A stretch of 47,237 nt of DNA. It comes from Candidatus Dormiibacterota bacterium. GTDB lineage: Bacteria; Chloroflexota; Dormibacteria; Aeolococcales; Aeolococcaceae. The position numbers and the translations under genes were made by a program. Below the pieces are notes generated by a model, which was not told the DNA's origin, did no database searches, and saw nothing but the letters and a program-made list of their open reading frames with translations. Where the stretch lies: contig PLOF01000112.1 of assembly GCA_003142035.1 (NCBI GenBank), positions 8,377-55,613 of the forward strand. Reading direction: 5' to 3'. Below are positions 27,737-37,226 of the stretch, in pieces (within the stretch, counting starts at the first letter, position 1; every line of letters begins with the position of its first letter).

Positions 27737-28786
27737 TCAGCCCGCGGCCTCCAGCGCCGCCGCGATCGCCCGGGTGGTCGCCAGCCCCGGCCGGGCGGCG
27801 ACGAGAGGGACGGGCACGACCGGGACGGACATCCGCGTGGAGAGCCGGCGCGCGAAAGGCTGGGCGAGGCGGCTCAGGTCGTCGGCGAGCCGGATCCCGG
27901 CGAGCAGCCCGTCTATCCCCTCCCCGAGCACCGGCGCGGCCGCCCGCGCGGTGGCGGGGGCGGCAAGCAGCTCCACCAAACGGCGCTGCCGTGGGGCGGA
28001 CACCGGGGCGATGCAGCGGTTGAGGAAGCACGGGCCGAGACCGATGTGGGTGTCCTCCACCACCTCGTCGTGAAGCTCGAGTGCCTCGGCGACGGCCATC
28101 TCCTCAGCGAGGGCGCAGATGCAGAGTGCCGTCTTGCGGTGGTTGGTGACCATGGCGTCGACGAAGTCCACCTGGGAACGGAGCATCCCGCCCCGCACCA
28201 GTCGCCGCATCGACCGGGCCGCGGTGAGCTGGGGCAGAATCTGGCCGCTGGAGTTCGCATCGACCACGATCAGGTCCCAGATCGGCTCCCCGTCCGCCTC
28301 CCGGCGCCGCTCCTCGTGGGCGATCTTGCCCACCATCAGCATGTCCCGCGGACCGGGGACCCCGGTCGCGACGAAATCGAAGACTCCGGCCAGGGGGGTG
28401 AGGCGGGTGAAGCGGGGGACCTTGAAGAAGATCGCCAGGTATTCCTGGAAGGAGTCCTCGGGATGGAGGGCGAGGACCGAGAGGTTGCGTTGGACGACCA
28501 CTGGTTGGAAGCCGACCGGGGGATGGCCGAGTGCCTCGGGAAGGTCTCCCTTGGCGTCGACCTCGACAAGAAGGACCCGGATGCCGCGGCGGGCGGCGAT
28601 CAGCGCCAGGGCCGCGGCGATGGTGGTCTTTCCCGTGCCCCCCTTGCCGGTGACAAAGATGACCCGCTTGCCGAGGAGGTCATCGAGGCGCGGGCGCCCG
28701 CCCGGACGCTGGGGCGGGGTCAGGGCTCGCCCTGGACGGCGGCGAGGACCTGGCTGGCGTGCCCCTGGGGTTGGACCTTTCGCCAT
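27737..28786 (-). CDS. ArsA/GET3-like ATPase, subunit 1 (GKGGTGKTT Walker A)
   Basis: KRVIFVTGKGGTGKTTIAAALALIAARRGIRVLLVEVDAKGDLPEALG; WDLIVVDANSSGQ. Start uncertain; 67-bp overlap with the upstream peroxiredoxin gene. Confidence 0.85.
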   Translation of the reverse strand: MAKGPTPGARQPGPRRRPGRALTPPQRPGGRPRLDDLLGKRVIFVTGKGGTGKTTIAAALALIAARRGIRVLLVEVDAKGDLPEALGHPPVGFQPVVVQRNLSVLALHPEDSFQEYLAIFFKVPRFTRLTPLAGVFDFVATGVPGPRDMLMVGKIAHEERRREADGEPIWDLIVVDANSSGQILPQLTAARSMRRLVRGGMLRSQVDFVDAMVTNHRKTALCICALAEEMAVAEALELHDEVVEDTHIGLGPCFLNRCIAPVSAPRQRRLVELLAAPATARAAAPVLGEGIDGLLAGIRLADDLSRLAQPFARRLSTRMSVPVVPVPLVAARPGLATTRAIAAALEAAG

Positions 28787-29190
28787 TCACGCTGGACCCC
28801 GCAGTCCGGCCCGATCAGGAACGTCGAGCGTTCCACGCCCATGTAGCTGCGACCGTACTTCTCCTTGGTGGTCCAGAGTTCGAAGAAGTCGATCAGGAGG
28901 TGGCCGGGATCGCTGACCAGGGGGATGCCCAGGTCGCACTTGGCCGCGAAACGATCGTGGCTCTCACCGGAGTCGGGCGAGACCCCGTACACGAGCACGC
29001 CGGCACGTTCGAACTCGGGCAGCAACCCGGTGAACTCCCGACCCTCCAGGGTGCAGCCGGGGGTGTCGTCCTTGGGGTAGAAGTAGAGGACGGCCCGGCC
29101 GCCCAGGAGGTCGGAGCGCCGGAGCCGTCCGCCCCCGCTCACGGCCAGATCGAAGTCGGGCAACTCTGTCGTCGTCTCGCCCATCGGCAC
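28720..29190 (-). CDS. bcp: Thioredoxin-dependent peroxiredoxin (BCP type)
   Basis: LPDFDLAVSGGGRLRRSDLLGGRAVLYFYPKDDTPGCTLEGREFTGLLPEFERAGVLVYGVSPDS. Confidence 0.92.
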   Translation of the reverse strand: MPMGETTTELPDFDLAVSGGGRLRRSDLLGGRAVLYFYPKDDTPGCTLEGREFTGLLPEFERAGVLVYGVSPDSGESHDRFAAKCDLGIPLVSDPGHLLIDFFELWTTKEKYGRSYMGVERSTFLIGPDCGVQREWRKVQPQGHASQVLAAVQGEP

Positions 29191-29269
29191 TCCTCCTGAC
29201 CGCAGGTACGTGCCACCTACTCTACGAGGCGGATCGTCCCGCGCGGCGGTCGGCCAGGGTGCCTGTGCG

Positions 29270-30061
29270 TCAGTTCAGGAAGGAGCGAAGTCTCCCCACC
29301 ACCTCGTTGACGTGCCCGCGGTCGGGGGCCTCCGGCGCCGCCCGGGCGAGGTAGTCTCCGAGGTCCTGGAGCGCTCCCTGGGGGCGCCCCATCTGCCAGA
29401 GCAGCAGCCCCCGGTCCCGGCGCTCACCGGGCTCGTCGGGGAGGAGGTCGACGCAGCGATCGGCGGCCTGGAGCGCCAGCGGCCAGTTCTCCAAGCTCGC
29501 GTAGCAGCCCCGGAGGTTGCGGGACATCCGGGCCAGGATGCGACGCGGTGAGGCCGGCTCCAGCCACCGCGGCTCGACGCGCTCCGGCTCACGGCCGAGG
29601 TGGCGGGCCGCGGCCTGGCGGACATCCTCGTCCTCGAGCGGCTCTCCGGAGTAGGCGTCGACCACCAGTCCCTCGACACGCACCGCGAAGTGCCCGGGGA
29701 GGGCGATGCCCTCGACCCGTATGCCGGCCCGCCGGCCCACCCCCATCCAGATCGCGCCGCAAGCGATCGGCGTGCCCACCCCACGCTCCAAGACCGAGTT
29801 CAGGTAGTGGGCCCGGGGGTCGCCACCCCCCGCTCCCCGCAGGTTGAGGCGGGAGCGAAGCAGGGAGGCGACTGCCTCGGAGGGCCGCTCCGCCGCAGTG
29901 CGGTCCACCTGGCCGGCGAGGTCGTCGAGCAGACCCAGCCAGGGCCCGGGGTCCATCGAGGGGGAGTCCTCGACGGCGATCCAGAGGGCCGCCTCGGCGA
30001 TGTCGGAGGCGGGGTCCGCCGCGGCGGCGAGGACGAGGTTGCGGGCGTCTGCGCGCTCCAT
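29270..30061 (-). CDS. SirB1 family transglutaminase-like/TPR protein
   Basis: YLNSVLERGVGTPIACGAIWMGVGRRAGIRVEGIALPGHFAVRVEG...VDAYSGEPL; C-terminal TPR-like repeat. Confidence 0.82.
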   Translation of the reverse strand: MERADARNLVLAAAADPASDIAEAALWIAVEDSPSMDPGPWLGLLDDLAGQVDRTAAERPSEAVASLLRSRLNLRGAGGGDPRAHYLNSVLERGVGTPIACGAIWMGVGRRAGIRVEGIALPGHFAVRVEGLVVDAYSGEPLEDEDVRQAAARHLGREPERVEPRWLEPASPRRILARMSRNLRGCYASLENWPLALQAADRCVDLLPDEPGERRDRGLLLWQMGRPQGALQDLGDYLARAAPEAPDRGHVNEVVGRLRSFLN

Positions 30062-30136
30062 GGCCGGGTATGATGCCCGGCCGGGCACCCCGCACCGCCC
30101 GGAGGGCGGGATCAGAGCGAATACACTGGGCTAGGG

Positions 30137-32017
30137 ATGCTGCTGGACGAGATCACCTGTCCCGACGACCTGCGCGGGCTCAGCCCCCAGGACCTGAACC
30201 GGCTCTGTGCCGAGATCCGGGAGTTCCTGGTGGCCGCGGTCGCCCGAACCGGGGGCCACCTGGGGCCGAACCTCGGGGTGGTGGAGTTGACCGTGGCCCT
30301 CCACCGCACCTTCCACTCGCCGCGCGATGCCCTGGTTTTCGACACCGGGCACCAGGCCTACGTTCACAAGATGCTGACCGGGCGGCTGGCGGCCTTCGGC
30401 CAGCTTCGCCAGCGAGGCGGCCTCTCCGGCTATCCCAACCGAGCCGAGTCCGAGCACGACATCGTCGAGAACTCCCACGCCTCCACGGGCCTCAGCTACG
30501 CGGTGGCGCTGGCCACCGCCCGCCAGCTGACCGGGGAGCCCGGCAAGGTGGTCTGCGTGGTCGGTGACGGCGCGCTGACCGGCGGGATGGCCTACGAGGC
30601 GCTCAACAACATCGGCCACCTTCAACCCGAGCTGATCATCATCCTGAACGACAACGGACGTTCCTACGCCCCTACCATCGGCGGCCTCGCCGCGAACCTG
30701 GGCCAGCTCCGCCTCTCCCCCACCTACGAGGCGGCCAAGGACGCCACCGGCCGCACCCTGCGGCATCTCCCCCTGGTCGGCGACTCCGCCTACCAGGCCG
30801 CCAAGCGGGTCAAGGCTTCGCTCAAGCAACTGGTCGCCACCACCTCGCTGTTCGAGACCCTCGGGCTCAAGTACGGCGGCCCCATCGACGGGCACGACGT
30901 GGCCGCCTTGGAGCGCGCCATGCGCGACGCCGCAGCATACCGTGGACCGGTGGTCATCCACGTCGTGACCAACAAGGGCAACGGTTATGCCCCCGCAGTT
31001 CAGGACGATATCGACAAATACCACGGGGTTTCGACGTTCGATCCCAAAGACGGGAGCTTCGCCGTCAAGGCTCCGTCCTGGACCGATCTCTTCGGCGAAG
31101 CTCTGCTGGAGGCGGCCGAGAAGGACGCCCGGATCGTCGCCATCACGGCGGCGATGGCATCATCCACCGGCCTGCTCGCCTTCGCCGAGCGCTTTCCGGA
31201 CCGCTTCTTCGATGTTGGCATCGCCGAGCAGCACGCCGTCACCTTCGCCGCCGGACTGGCGATGAAGGGGCTCCGGCCCGTGGTGTGCATCTACTCCTCA
31301 TTCCTGCAACGCGCCTTTGACCAGATCGCATGCGACGCCTGCCTCCATCAGCTCCCGGTCACCTTCGTGCTCGACCGCGCCGGCATCACCGGCGACGACG
31401 GGCCCTCCCACCACGGGATGCTCGACCTCGCCTTCCTGCGCTGCATCCCCAACCTGGTGGTGGCGGCGCCGAGCAGCCCCGACGAGATGCGCAGGATGCT
31501 GGCCACCGCGCTGGCCCACGACGGGCCCTTCGCCTTCCGTTACCCGCGGGGGACGGCGCCGACGGCCGGGACGGCTCCGCTCAAACCGCTCGTGATCGGG
31601 CGGGCGGTGGTCCGGCGCGAGGGGACGGACATCGCCATCATGGCCGTGGGGAAGATGGTCCGGGTGGCCCTCGAGGCGGCCACTCAGCTCAAGGCGGAGG
31701 GCGTGAGCGCCACGGTGGTCGACGCCCGCTTCGTCAAGCCGCTCGACCCCCACCTCGCCGATATCGCCGCGGCGCACCGCGCCGTCCTGACCGTCGAGGA
31801 CGGGACGCGCGTGGGAGCGTTCGGGAGCGCCGTCGCCGAATTGTTGGGGGACTGCGGGGTGACGGTGCCCCTGCACCGGCTGGGCATCCCCGACCGTTTC
31901 GTCGAGCACGGCAACCAGGCGCTGCTGCTTCGCGAGCTGGGACTGGACGCGGACGGCGTCGCCCGGTCGGCGCGTGAGCTGCTGGCCATGGTGCGGCCCG
32001 CCCACGCCCTGGCCTGA
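30137..32017 (+). CDS. dxs: 1-deoxy-D-xylulose-5-phosphate synthase
   Basis: GGHLGPNLGVVELTVALHRTF; VVGDGALTGGMAYEALNN; DRAGITGDDGPSHHGMLDLAFL; PIDGHDV. Confidence 0.97.
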   Translation: MLLDEITCPDDLRGLSPQDLNRLCAEIREFLVAAVARTGGHLGPNLGVVELTVALHRTFHSPRDALVFDTGHQAYVHKMLTGRLAAFGQLRQRGGLSGYPNRAESEHDIVENSHASTGLSYAVALATARQLTGEPGKVVCVVGDGALTGGMAYEALNNIGHLQPELIIILNDNGRSYAPTIGGLAANLGQLRLSPTYEAAKDATGRTLRHLPLVGDSAYQAAKRVKASLKQLVATTSLFETLGLKYGGPIDGHDVAALERAMRDAAAYRGPVVIHVVTNKGNGYAPAVQDDIDKYHGVSTFDPKDGSFAVKAPSWTDLFGEALLEAAEKDARIVAITAAMASSTGLLAFAERFPDRFFDVGIAEQHAVTFAAGLAMKGLRPVVCIYSSFLQRAFDQIACDACLHQLPVTFVLDRAGITGDDGPSHHGMLDLAFLRCIPNLVVAAPSSPDEMRRMLATALAHDGPFAFRYPRGTAPTAGTAPLKPLVIGRAVVRREGTDIAIMAVGKMVRVALEAATQLKAEGVSATVVDARFVKPLDPHLADIAAAHRAVLTVEDGTRVGAFGSAVAELLGDCGVTVPLHRLGIPDRFVEHGNQALLLRELGLDADGVARSARELLAMVRPAHALA

Positions 32018-32033
32018 CTGGAACCGGGCCCCC

Positions 32034-32729
32034 ATGGGCACCGTGCTCGTCACCGTCGCCGGTCCGACGTCGCGGATGGACCTCTCCCTCCCCACCGACG
32101 CAGCGGTGGGGGAGCTCGTACCGGCTCTGGTGGAGCGCTGCGAGCCCGAACCGAAGCCCTGGAGCCGCTGGGCGCTCGGGCCGGCGGAAGGCGCTCCGTT
32201 CGCACCCCGGCAGACGCTCGCCGAGCTGGGTGTGGTCGAGGGGGCGGAGCTGCAACTGCGCGACATGGTCGCCGGCGGCGACGCCAGGGGTGAGCCGCTG
32301 GACACCGGGCCCGCGGGAGCGGCGGCGGCGGCCGACCAGCGGCGGCGGAAGATCTCCGACCTGACCGAGCGGTTGATCGACGACATCGGCCGCCTCCGCG
32401 CCGGGAAGAACCCGCTGCTCGAGTACGCCGCCCCCGAGGCTCGGCGGTGTCTCCGAGCCCTGGTTCCGGGGCCCTTCGACCGCGCGGCGAATGGTGGTGC
32501 CTCCGATCTCAGCCTGGCAGTGAGCTGGCATCGCGACCCGCGAGCACCGGTGGAGGCGCTCGCCGGCTTCACGGAGATCGCAGCGGACGCCGGGGGGCCG
32601 GGCGGCTCACGACGCGAGCCCCTCTCCAACGCGACGCCGGGCCGGCGGGTGAGCGTCAGGATGACCGTCGACGCTCACTGCCGCCACCTTCTCGACGTCA
32701 GCGTCGCCGCCGACCCGCCGCCACGCTGA
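32034..32729 (+). CDS. YukD/EccD N-terminal ubiquitin-like domain protein (soluble)
   Basis: GTVLVTVAGPTSRMDLSLPTDAAVGELVPALVERC...WSRWALGPAEGAPFAPRQTLAELGVVEGAELQLRD resembles the type VII secretion ubiquitin-like domain; no TM region follows. Confidence 0.65.
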   Translation: MGTVLVTVAGPTSRMDLSLPTDAAVGELVPALVERCEPEPKPWSRWALGPAEGAPFAPRQTLAELGVVEGAELQLRDMVAGGDARGEPLDTGPAGAAAAADQRRRKISDLTERLIDDIGRLRAGKNPLLEYAAPEARRCLRALVPGPFDRAANGGASDLSLAVSWHRDPRAPVEALAGFTEIAADAGGPGGSRREPLSNATPGRRVSVRMTVDAHCRHLLDVSVAADPPPR

Positions 32730-32743
32730 CACGGTGGTGAAGA

Positions 32744-32766
32744 ACGCCCTGTGGCGGGACGGGCGT
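32744..32766. terminator. Hairpin between the convergent YukD-like and DUF11-like genes
   Basis: ACGCCC (32744-32749) and GGGCGT (32761-32766), 11-nt loop. Confidence 0.3.
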
Positions 32767-33713
32767 CAGGTCACCTGGACCGGCGCGCTCTCCGAGATGA
32801 ACACGCGCTCCTGGCCGAGGTCGCCAAGCACCTGGACACCGACCGGGTAGGTGCCCTGCGCCCCGGCAGAGGAGAGTACCTGGGCATCGAAGTCGATGGT
32901 CAGCTTGCCGGGGCTGGATCCGCTCTGGGCGGGGACCACGAAACCGTCGAAGAAGGGGAGCGTGGAACCCTCCAACGGGTTGGTGCCGCCGACGCGGCCG
33001 GAGTTCCCGGTGATCGTGACCGAACCGTCGAAGATGAAGACGGGCGGCAGAGTCACCAGCACGCTGACGTCGTTGGCGGGGCCGGTGCCCTGGTTGATGA
33101 CGCTCACCCTGTACGTGACGTCCTCGCCTGGCACCGCCAGGCTGGGGCTGACCGTGACCAGCGCCGAGAGCTGGGGGGCAGCGGTCAGCTTGATGGGCAG
33201 TGGGTTGCTCTGAGTGGTCGACGCCGTCGACGCGGAGGCGCTCGCCGTCATGGTGTAGGTATTCGGACTTCCCAGGGCGAGAGCGTCGAAGTCGATGGTC
33301 ACGTCGTCCTTGTAACCGCTCAACTCCCAAACTCCCCAGGCCGGCTGGTGGCTCTGACCCTGGGCGTCGACCGGCGAGGTTCGCACCGCGCTGCCGCCCA
33401 GGCCCGGGGTATCCGTGTAGCGGAAGTCCGCCGGCAGGTTGGCGGTGACGGTGAGCCCGGCCGTGCCCGCCGTTCCGGTATCGATGACCGTGATGACGAA
33501 CTCGATCGTCTGGTTGGCGGCGACGGTCGTGCTCGGGTCAACCGTTCCCAGGGTGACGCTCAGCGACGTGTGGTTGGCTCCACAACCGGCCGCCGCCATC
33601 GCGCCGAGGATGGCGGGAAGGACGAGCAGGCGGGAGAGCTTCGGCAGCCACGCGGCACGCCCACCGCCAACCGGACGGCGCCCCCGGCCTGCCGGCCCCC
33701 CCTCGGATGTCAT
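32766..33713 (-). CDS. Secreted lipoprotein with two DUF11/CARDB-like beta-sandwich repeats
   Basis: Signal LLVLPAILGAMAAAGC; repeats VAANQTIEFVITVIDTGTAGTAGLTVTANLPADFRY and VPGEDVTYRVSVINQGTGPANDVSVLVTLPPVF. Confidence 0.8.
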   Translation of the reverse strand: MTSEGGPAGRGRRPVGGGRAAWLPKLSRLLVLPAILGAMAAAGCGANHTSLSVTLGTVDPSTTVAANQTIEFVITVIDTGTAGTAGLTVTANLPADFRYTDTPGLGGSAVRTSPVDAQGQSHQPAWGVWELSGYKDDVTIDFDALALGSPNTYTMTASASASTASTTQSNPLPIKLTAAPQLSALVTVSPSLAVPGEDVTYRVSVINQGTGPANDVSVLVTLPPVFIFDGSVTITGNSGRVGGTNPLEGSTLPFFDGFVVPAQSGSSPGKLTIDFDAQVLSSAGAQGTYPVGVQVLGDLGQERVFISESAPVQVT

Positions 33714-33751
33714 CCGGCCCTGCGAGACCCGCAGGCCCACACCGGGGCGGG

Positions 33752-34498
33752 TCACACCCTCTGGGCGGCGCGCATCGGCGCCAGCGGACGGCGCTCGCGT
33801 CGCGGCGGCGTCAGCGGGACATCGGTGGCTCTGGGAAGCGGATCCGGATAACCGGCCTCGGCGAGGAGGCGCAGGGTGAGGGCGACATCCAGCCCAACGA
33901 CGGTGTCGACCCGACCACTCACCGCCTCGACAAAGTCTCCGCCGGCCCCCTGCACCGCGTACGCGCCGGCCTTGTCGAGGGGCTCGCCGCTCGCGACGTA
34001 GGTGATCAGGTCCTGTTCGGAGAAGTCGCGCATCTTGACCAGCGAGCGCGAGACCGCGAGCGCCTCGACATCGGTGCCAGACCTCAGGACGCAGATCCCG
34101 GTGAGGACCGTGTGGCGCCGGCCACGCAGGTCGGTCAGCATCCGGAGTGCCGCCTCCGGCGTGCCCGGCTTGCCGAGGGGGCCGCGCGGCCCCACCACGA
34201 CGGTGTCCGCCGCCACGACGAAGCTGCCGGGCTCGACGCGCTCCGCGACCTCCACCGCCTTCTGACGGGCGATGAGCTGACAGCCGAGGTCCGCACACAT
34301 CCCGGGGGGAAGTGGCGGATCCGGTGAAGGCTCGACGACGGCGAAGCGGATCCCGGCCCGGACCAGCAGTTCGCGCCGGCGGGGGCTGGAGGAGGCGAGG
34401 ACGATCCGTACCAACGGTGCGCTGGACACCCGGGGTGCAACGTGCCTGAACGAGGACGACGCCCGAACGCCGGGAAGTTGCTCGTCTGAGTCGGTCAT
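33752..34498 (-). CDS. maf: Maf-family nucleotide pyrophosphatase
   Basis: RIVLASSSPRRRELLVRAGIRFAVVEPS; VVAADTVVVGPRGPLGKPGTPEAALRMLTDLRGRRHTVLTGICV; YVASGEPLDKAGAYAVQG. Confidence 0.93.
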   Translation of the reverse strand: MTDSDEQLPGVRASSSFRHVAPRVSSAPLVRIVLASSSPRRRELLVRAGIRFAVVEPSPDPPLPPGMCADLGCQLIARQKAVEVAERVEPGSFVVAADTVVVGPRGPLGKPGTPEAALRMLTDLRGRRHTVLTGICVLRSGTDVEALAVSRSLVKMRDFSEQDLITYVASGEPLDKAGAYAVQGAGGDFVEAVSGRVDTVVGLDVALTLRLLAEAGYPDPLPRATDVPLTPPRRERRPLAPMRAAQRV

Positions 34499-34660
34499 GC
34501 GCCCCTCAGCAACGTGCGTGATATCTCGGTCCTCTCCCCCGCGTACGACCCCACCCCGCGAACGATCGTACCATCGTCCGAGGGCTGAACCGAAGCCGAG
34601 CGTCCCGATTGCGCTGATTGAATCACTTATTCTGCCACTGTCCCCGTGCGCTCTGCTGGC

Positions 34661-35374
34661 TCAGTGGAGCACGACCGCGAGCGAGATCGAGGCGGGCACC
34701 AGGGCGAGCAGTCCCAGGGCCGGCGCGACGACCACCACCAGGCGGCGGCTCACCCCGATGAGACCGGTGTAGGCGACCACGGAGAGGGCACCGAGGACAG
34801 CCACCACGGGAGCGGAGACGCCGGCGAGAGGCGCGAACCCGGCCAGAGAGAAGCAGGCCAGGCCGATGGCGGCAACCAGTGCCGCCCGCCCCATCCGCGC
34901 GGTGTGGGGGTCGAAGGGACGGACGAGGGTAGGCAGCGCCATCAGCACGGCGACGACGGCCCAGGGCCGGGCTGCGCCCACCGATCCCCCGGCGGCCGCA
35001 ATGGTGCCCAGGTCCAGCGTCGTCGCCACCGAGGCAAGTCCGAGGAGGGGGGCGATCGCTGCGGCGACCGCCGCCAACCGCTGCCAGGGCCACCTCTCCG
35101 CGCTGCCCCAGGCGATGCCCGCGGCCAGGGCCGTGACGAACACCACCAGGCTCACGCCCGTGGGCAGTCCGAAGAGGGGGGAGCCCGGGAAGGCCAGCAA
35201 CCCACAGGCGGCGCTGACGCCGACGGCGACCATCAGTTCGTCGAGCTGGGCGGGGCGGAGCCCGGCGGGGATGCGACCGCCGAGGGCGACCAGGGCCGCC
35301 ACCAGGCCCGCATAGGCCACGCCGGGGAATACGGCCACGGCCACGATCGCGCTCAGCACCGCCAGCGGGTTCAT
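34661..35374 (-). CDS. Membrane protein, degenerate NuoH/HyfC-like
   Basis: Multi-TM; TTLDLGTIAAAGG...VVAVLMALPTLVRPFDPHTAR resembles the NuoH/HyfC ...RTPFDxPEAE segment with acidic residues lost; ATGA overlap with the preceding gene. Confidence 0.5.
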   Translation of the reverse strand: MNPLAVLSAIVAVAVFPGVAYAGLVAALVALGGRIPAGLRPAQLDELMVAVGVSAACGLLAFPGSPLFGLPTGVSLVVFVTALAAGIAWGSAERWPWQRLAAVAAAIAPLLGLASVATTLDLGTIAAAGGSVGAARPWAVVAVLMALPTLVRPFDPHTARMGRAALVAAIGLACFSLAGFAPLAGVSAPVVAVLGALSVVAYTGLIGVSRRLVVVVAPALGLLALVPASISLAVVLH

Positions 35375-36597
35375 GCGCCAGGTCCGAAGACGAGGTGAAC
35401 CGCTCCCATCGGGAGCAGGCCCACGGCCAGCGCCACCGCGGCAATCAGCCAGGCGGCGACGACCCGGTGGTGGGGCGCCGGCGCCCCCTCACCGGGTTCG
35501 CCCTGAGCGACGGTCAGGACGGCGGTCACCGTCACCAGCCCCCCGGCGAGCAGGCAGGCGGCGGCGACGCTGGAGTTGAAGGCGACGCACGCCTGGAGGA
35601 TGAGGAACCGTCCCCAGAACGCCGGGGAGGGGGGGAGCCCGCAGATGGCGAGCCAGACCAGGCGGCGGGGTGGGCCCAGACCAGGTCGCGGCGTCTGCAG
35701 GAGGATCGGGGCGACGACCAGGTGGGTGAGGATGAGCAGCAGCCCGCCGGCGACGGCGGCTGTCTCCCCGGTGCCGATGGCGGCGGCGACGAGGCCGAGG
35801 TCACCGAGAGCCACCCGGCCGTAGCGGGTGGGCCCGGCGCGGAGGCTCATCACCCCGGCCCAGAGCGCACTGATCAGACCGCAGGTGAGGATGGTGTGGT
35901 CGAAGGCGAGCCTCGCGAGAAGGGGGAGCGGGCCGGGGATCGCGAAGGCGGAGAGCAGGACGGCGGGCGCAAGCAGCACCAGCCAGGTGGCGATCTCGGG
36001 AGCGGGCAGGTCCACCAGGGCGCCGGCCGCCCATCCACCGAGCGGCACGACCGCGGCCAGGGCGAGCACCCCGACCACCAAGAGGCCGCCGACCATACCC
36101 GGCTCGCCACCGGAGGCGGCGGCGGGCAGGAGCAGGCTGACCGCGAGCAGGGCGGCCGCCCCCGTGCCGGCGACTCGGGCGGCGGCAAGGCTGGCTCGCC
36201 CCGGCGCCACCGAGATCCAGCGAAGGCTGAGGGCGGCGACGGCAAGCATGGCCGCGACCCCGAAGAGGAGGGGGGACCCCGTCGAGAGGAGGAGCACCAC
36301 AGCCCCCCCGACGGTCCCCATCCCGATGATCTCGCGGCCGTCCAGGCGGTCGGCGAGAAGCAGGCACAGCCAGAGGGCGGTGGCCGACGCGGAGAGGAGG
36401 CCGCCGGCTTCGCGGGGCAGCGCCGGACCAGCACCGCCCAGCCCGTCCGGTCGCGCGCCGACCTGCACCGTGGCGATGGTGAGAGCGACGAGCACGAGGG
36501 GCGCGATCAGGGCGATCGGACGGCGAAAGCGAGCCGGGCCGAGCCCGGCGATGATTCCGATGCCGGCCCAGGCGGCGGCCAGCCACACAGCGTTCAT
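35371..36597 (-). CDS. Membrane protein, degenerate NuoN/HyfF (antiporter-type) family
   Basis: Multi-TM; LAICGLPPSPAFWGRFLILQA matches the NuoN/M/L-type GxPPxxGFWxKFxIF motif; PLGGWAAGALVDLPAPEIATW matches PxxxWLPDAxxGxPTPVSA. Confidence 0.65.
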   Translation of the reverse strand: MNAVWLAAAWAGIGIIAGLGPARFRRPIALIAPLVLVALTIATVQVGARPDGLGGAGPALPREAGGLLSASATALWLCLLLADRLDGREIIGMGTVGGAVVLLLSTGSPLLFGVAAMLAVAALSLRWISVAPGRASLAAARVAGTGAAALLAVSLLLPAAASGGEPGMVGGLLVVGVLALAAVVPLGGWAAGALVDLPAPEIATWLVLLAPAVLLSAFAIPGPLPLLARLAFDHTILTCGLISALWAGVMSLRAGPTRYGRVALGDLGLVAAAIGTGETAAVAGGLLLILTHLVVAPILLQTPRPGLGPPRRLVWLAICGLPPSPAFWGRFLILQACVAFNSSVAAACLLAGGLVTVTAVLTVAQGEPGEGAPAPHHRVVAAWLIAAVALAVGLLPMGAVHLVFGPGA

Positions 36598-37226
36598 CGA
36601 CCCGCCTCGGGGGCCACGGGCCGGTGGCGGGCGGCCAGCCACCCCTCCAAGGCCGCCGCGACGGGAACGAGGGCGATGACACCGGTCACATCCGGAAGGG
36701 GGCCGCTCCCTCCCCGGAGCAGCCAGCCCACGCTCACCGCGAAAGCGAGGGCGACCACGCCCACGGAGAGGTCGGTGACGGTGCGGGCGAGGAGGACGCG
36801 GAGCACACCGCAGGTGAAGATGAAAGCGACCGGGAAGAGCGCGCCCTGCACGGGGGCGACCGACCCGACCGGCACGTTGAAACTGACCCACGAGGCCGCG
36901 ATCAGGGCAATGACGCCGGCCGCCACGCGAGCGCTGCGAGGCCCGAAGAGCCCCTCGTGCTGCGTCGCGACCGAGTGGAGCGGGTCGATCCCGGAGCGCG
37001 GGCCGAGCCGCCCGGCGATGGTCCCGGCCAGCGGGCCGGCGGCGGCACCGGCCGCACCGGCTCCGAGAACGATGACCGCCGCCCAGCCGCCGCCATAGAT
37101 CGCGGCCGCAGGAGAGAGACCGAGAGCGACCGCGATGCAGGTGACGAGGACGGCGCGCCGCCGGTCGACCGTGACAACGACAGCCCCGGCGGCGAAGGCG
37201 ATGAGGTCCAGAAGCGGCTGGTTCAC
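36594..37226 (-). CDS. Multi-TM membrane protein (HyfE/NuoK-like position)
   Basis: About 6 hydrophobic segments; GTG start overlaps the preceding stop (GTGA); weak resemblance only. Confidence 0.5.
   Translation of the reverse strand: MNQPLLDLIAFAAGAVVVTVDRRRAVLVTCIAVALGLSPAAAIYGGGWAAVIVLGAGAAGAAAGPLAGTIAGRLGPRSGIDPLHSVATQHEGLFGPRSARVAAGVIALIAASWVSFNVPVGSVAPVQGALFPVAFIFTCGVLRVLLARTVTDLSVGVVALAFAVSVGWLLRGGSGPLPDVTGVIALVPVAAALEGWLAARHRPVAPEAGR

Noticed and set aside
35395-37098. 567-aa + strand ORF rich in Gly/Asp/Glu/Arg
   Set aside because: Antisense to the hydrophobic Hyf-like genes; extreme polar composition is the mirror of TM codons.
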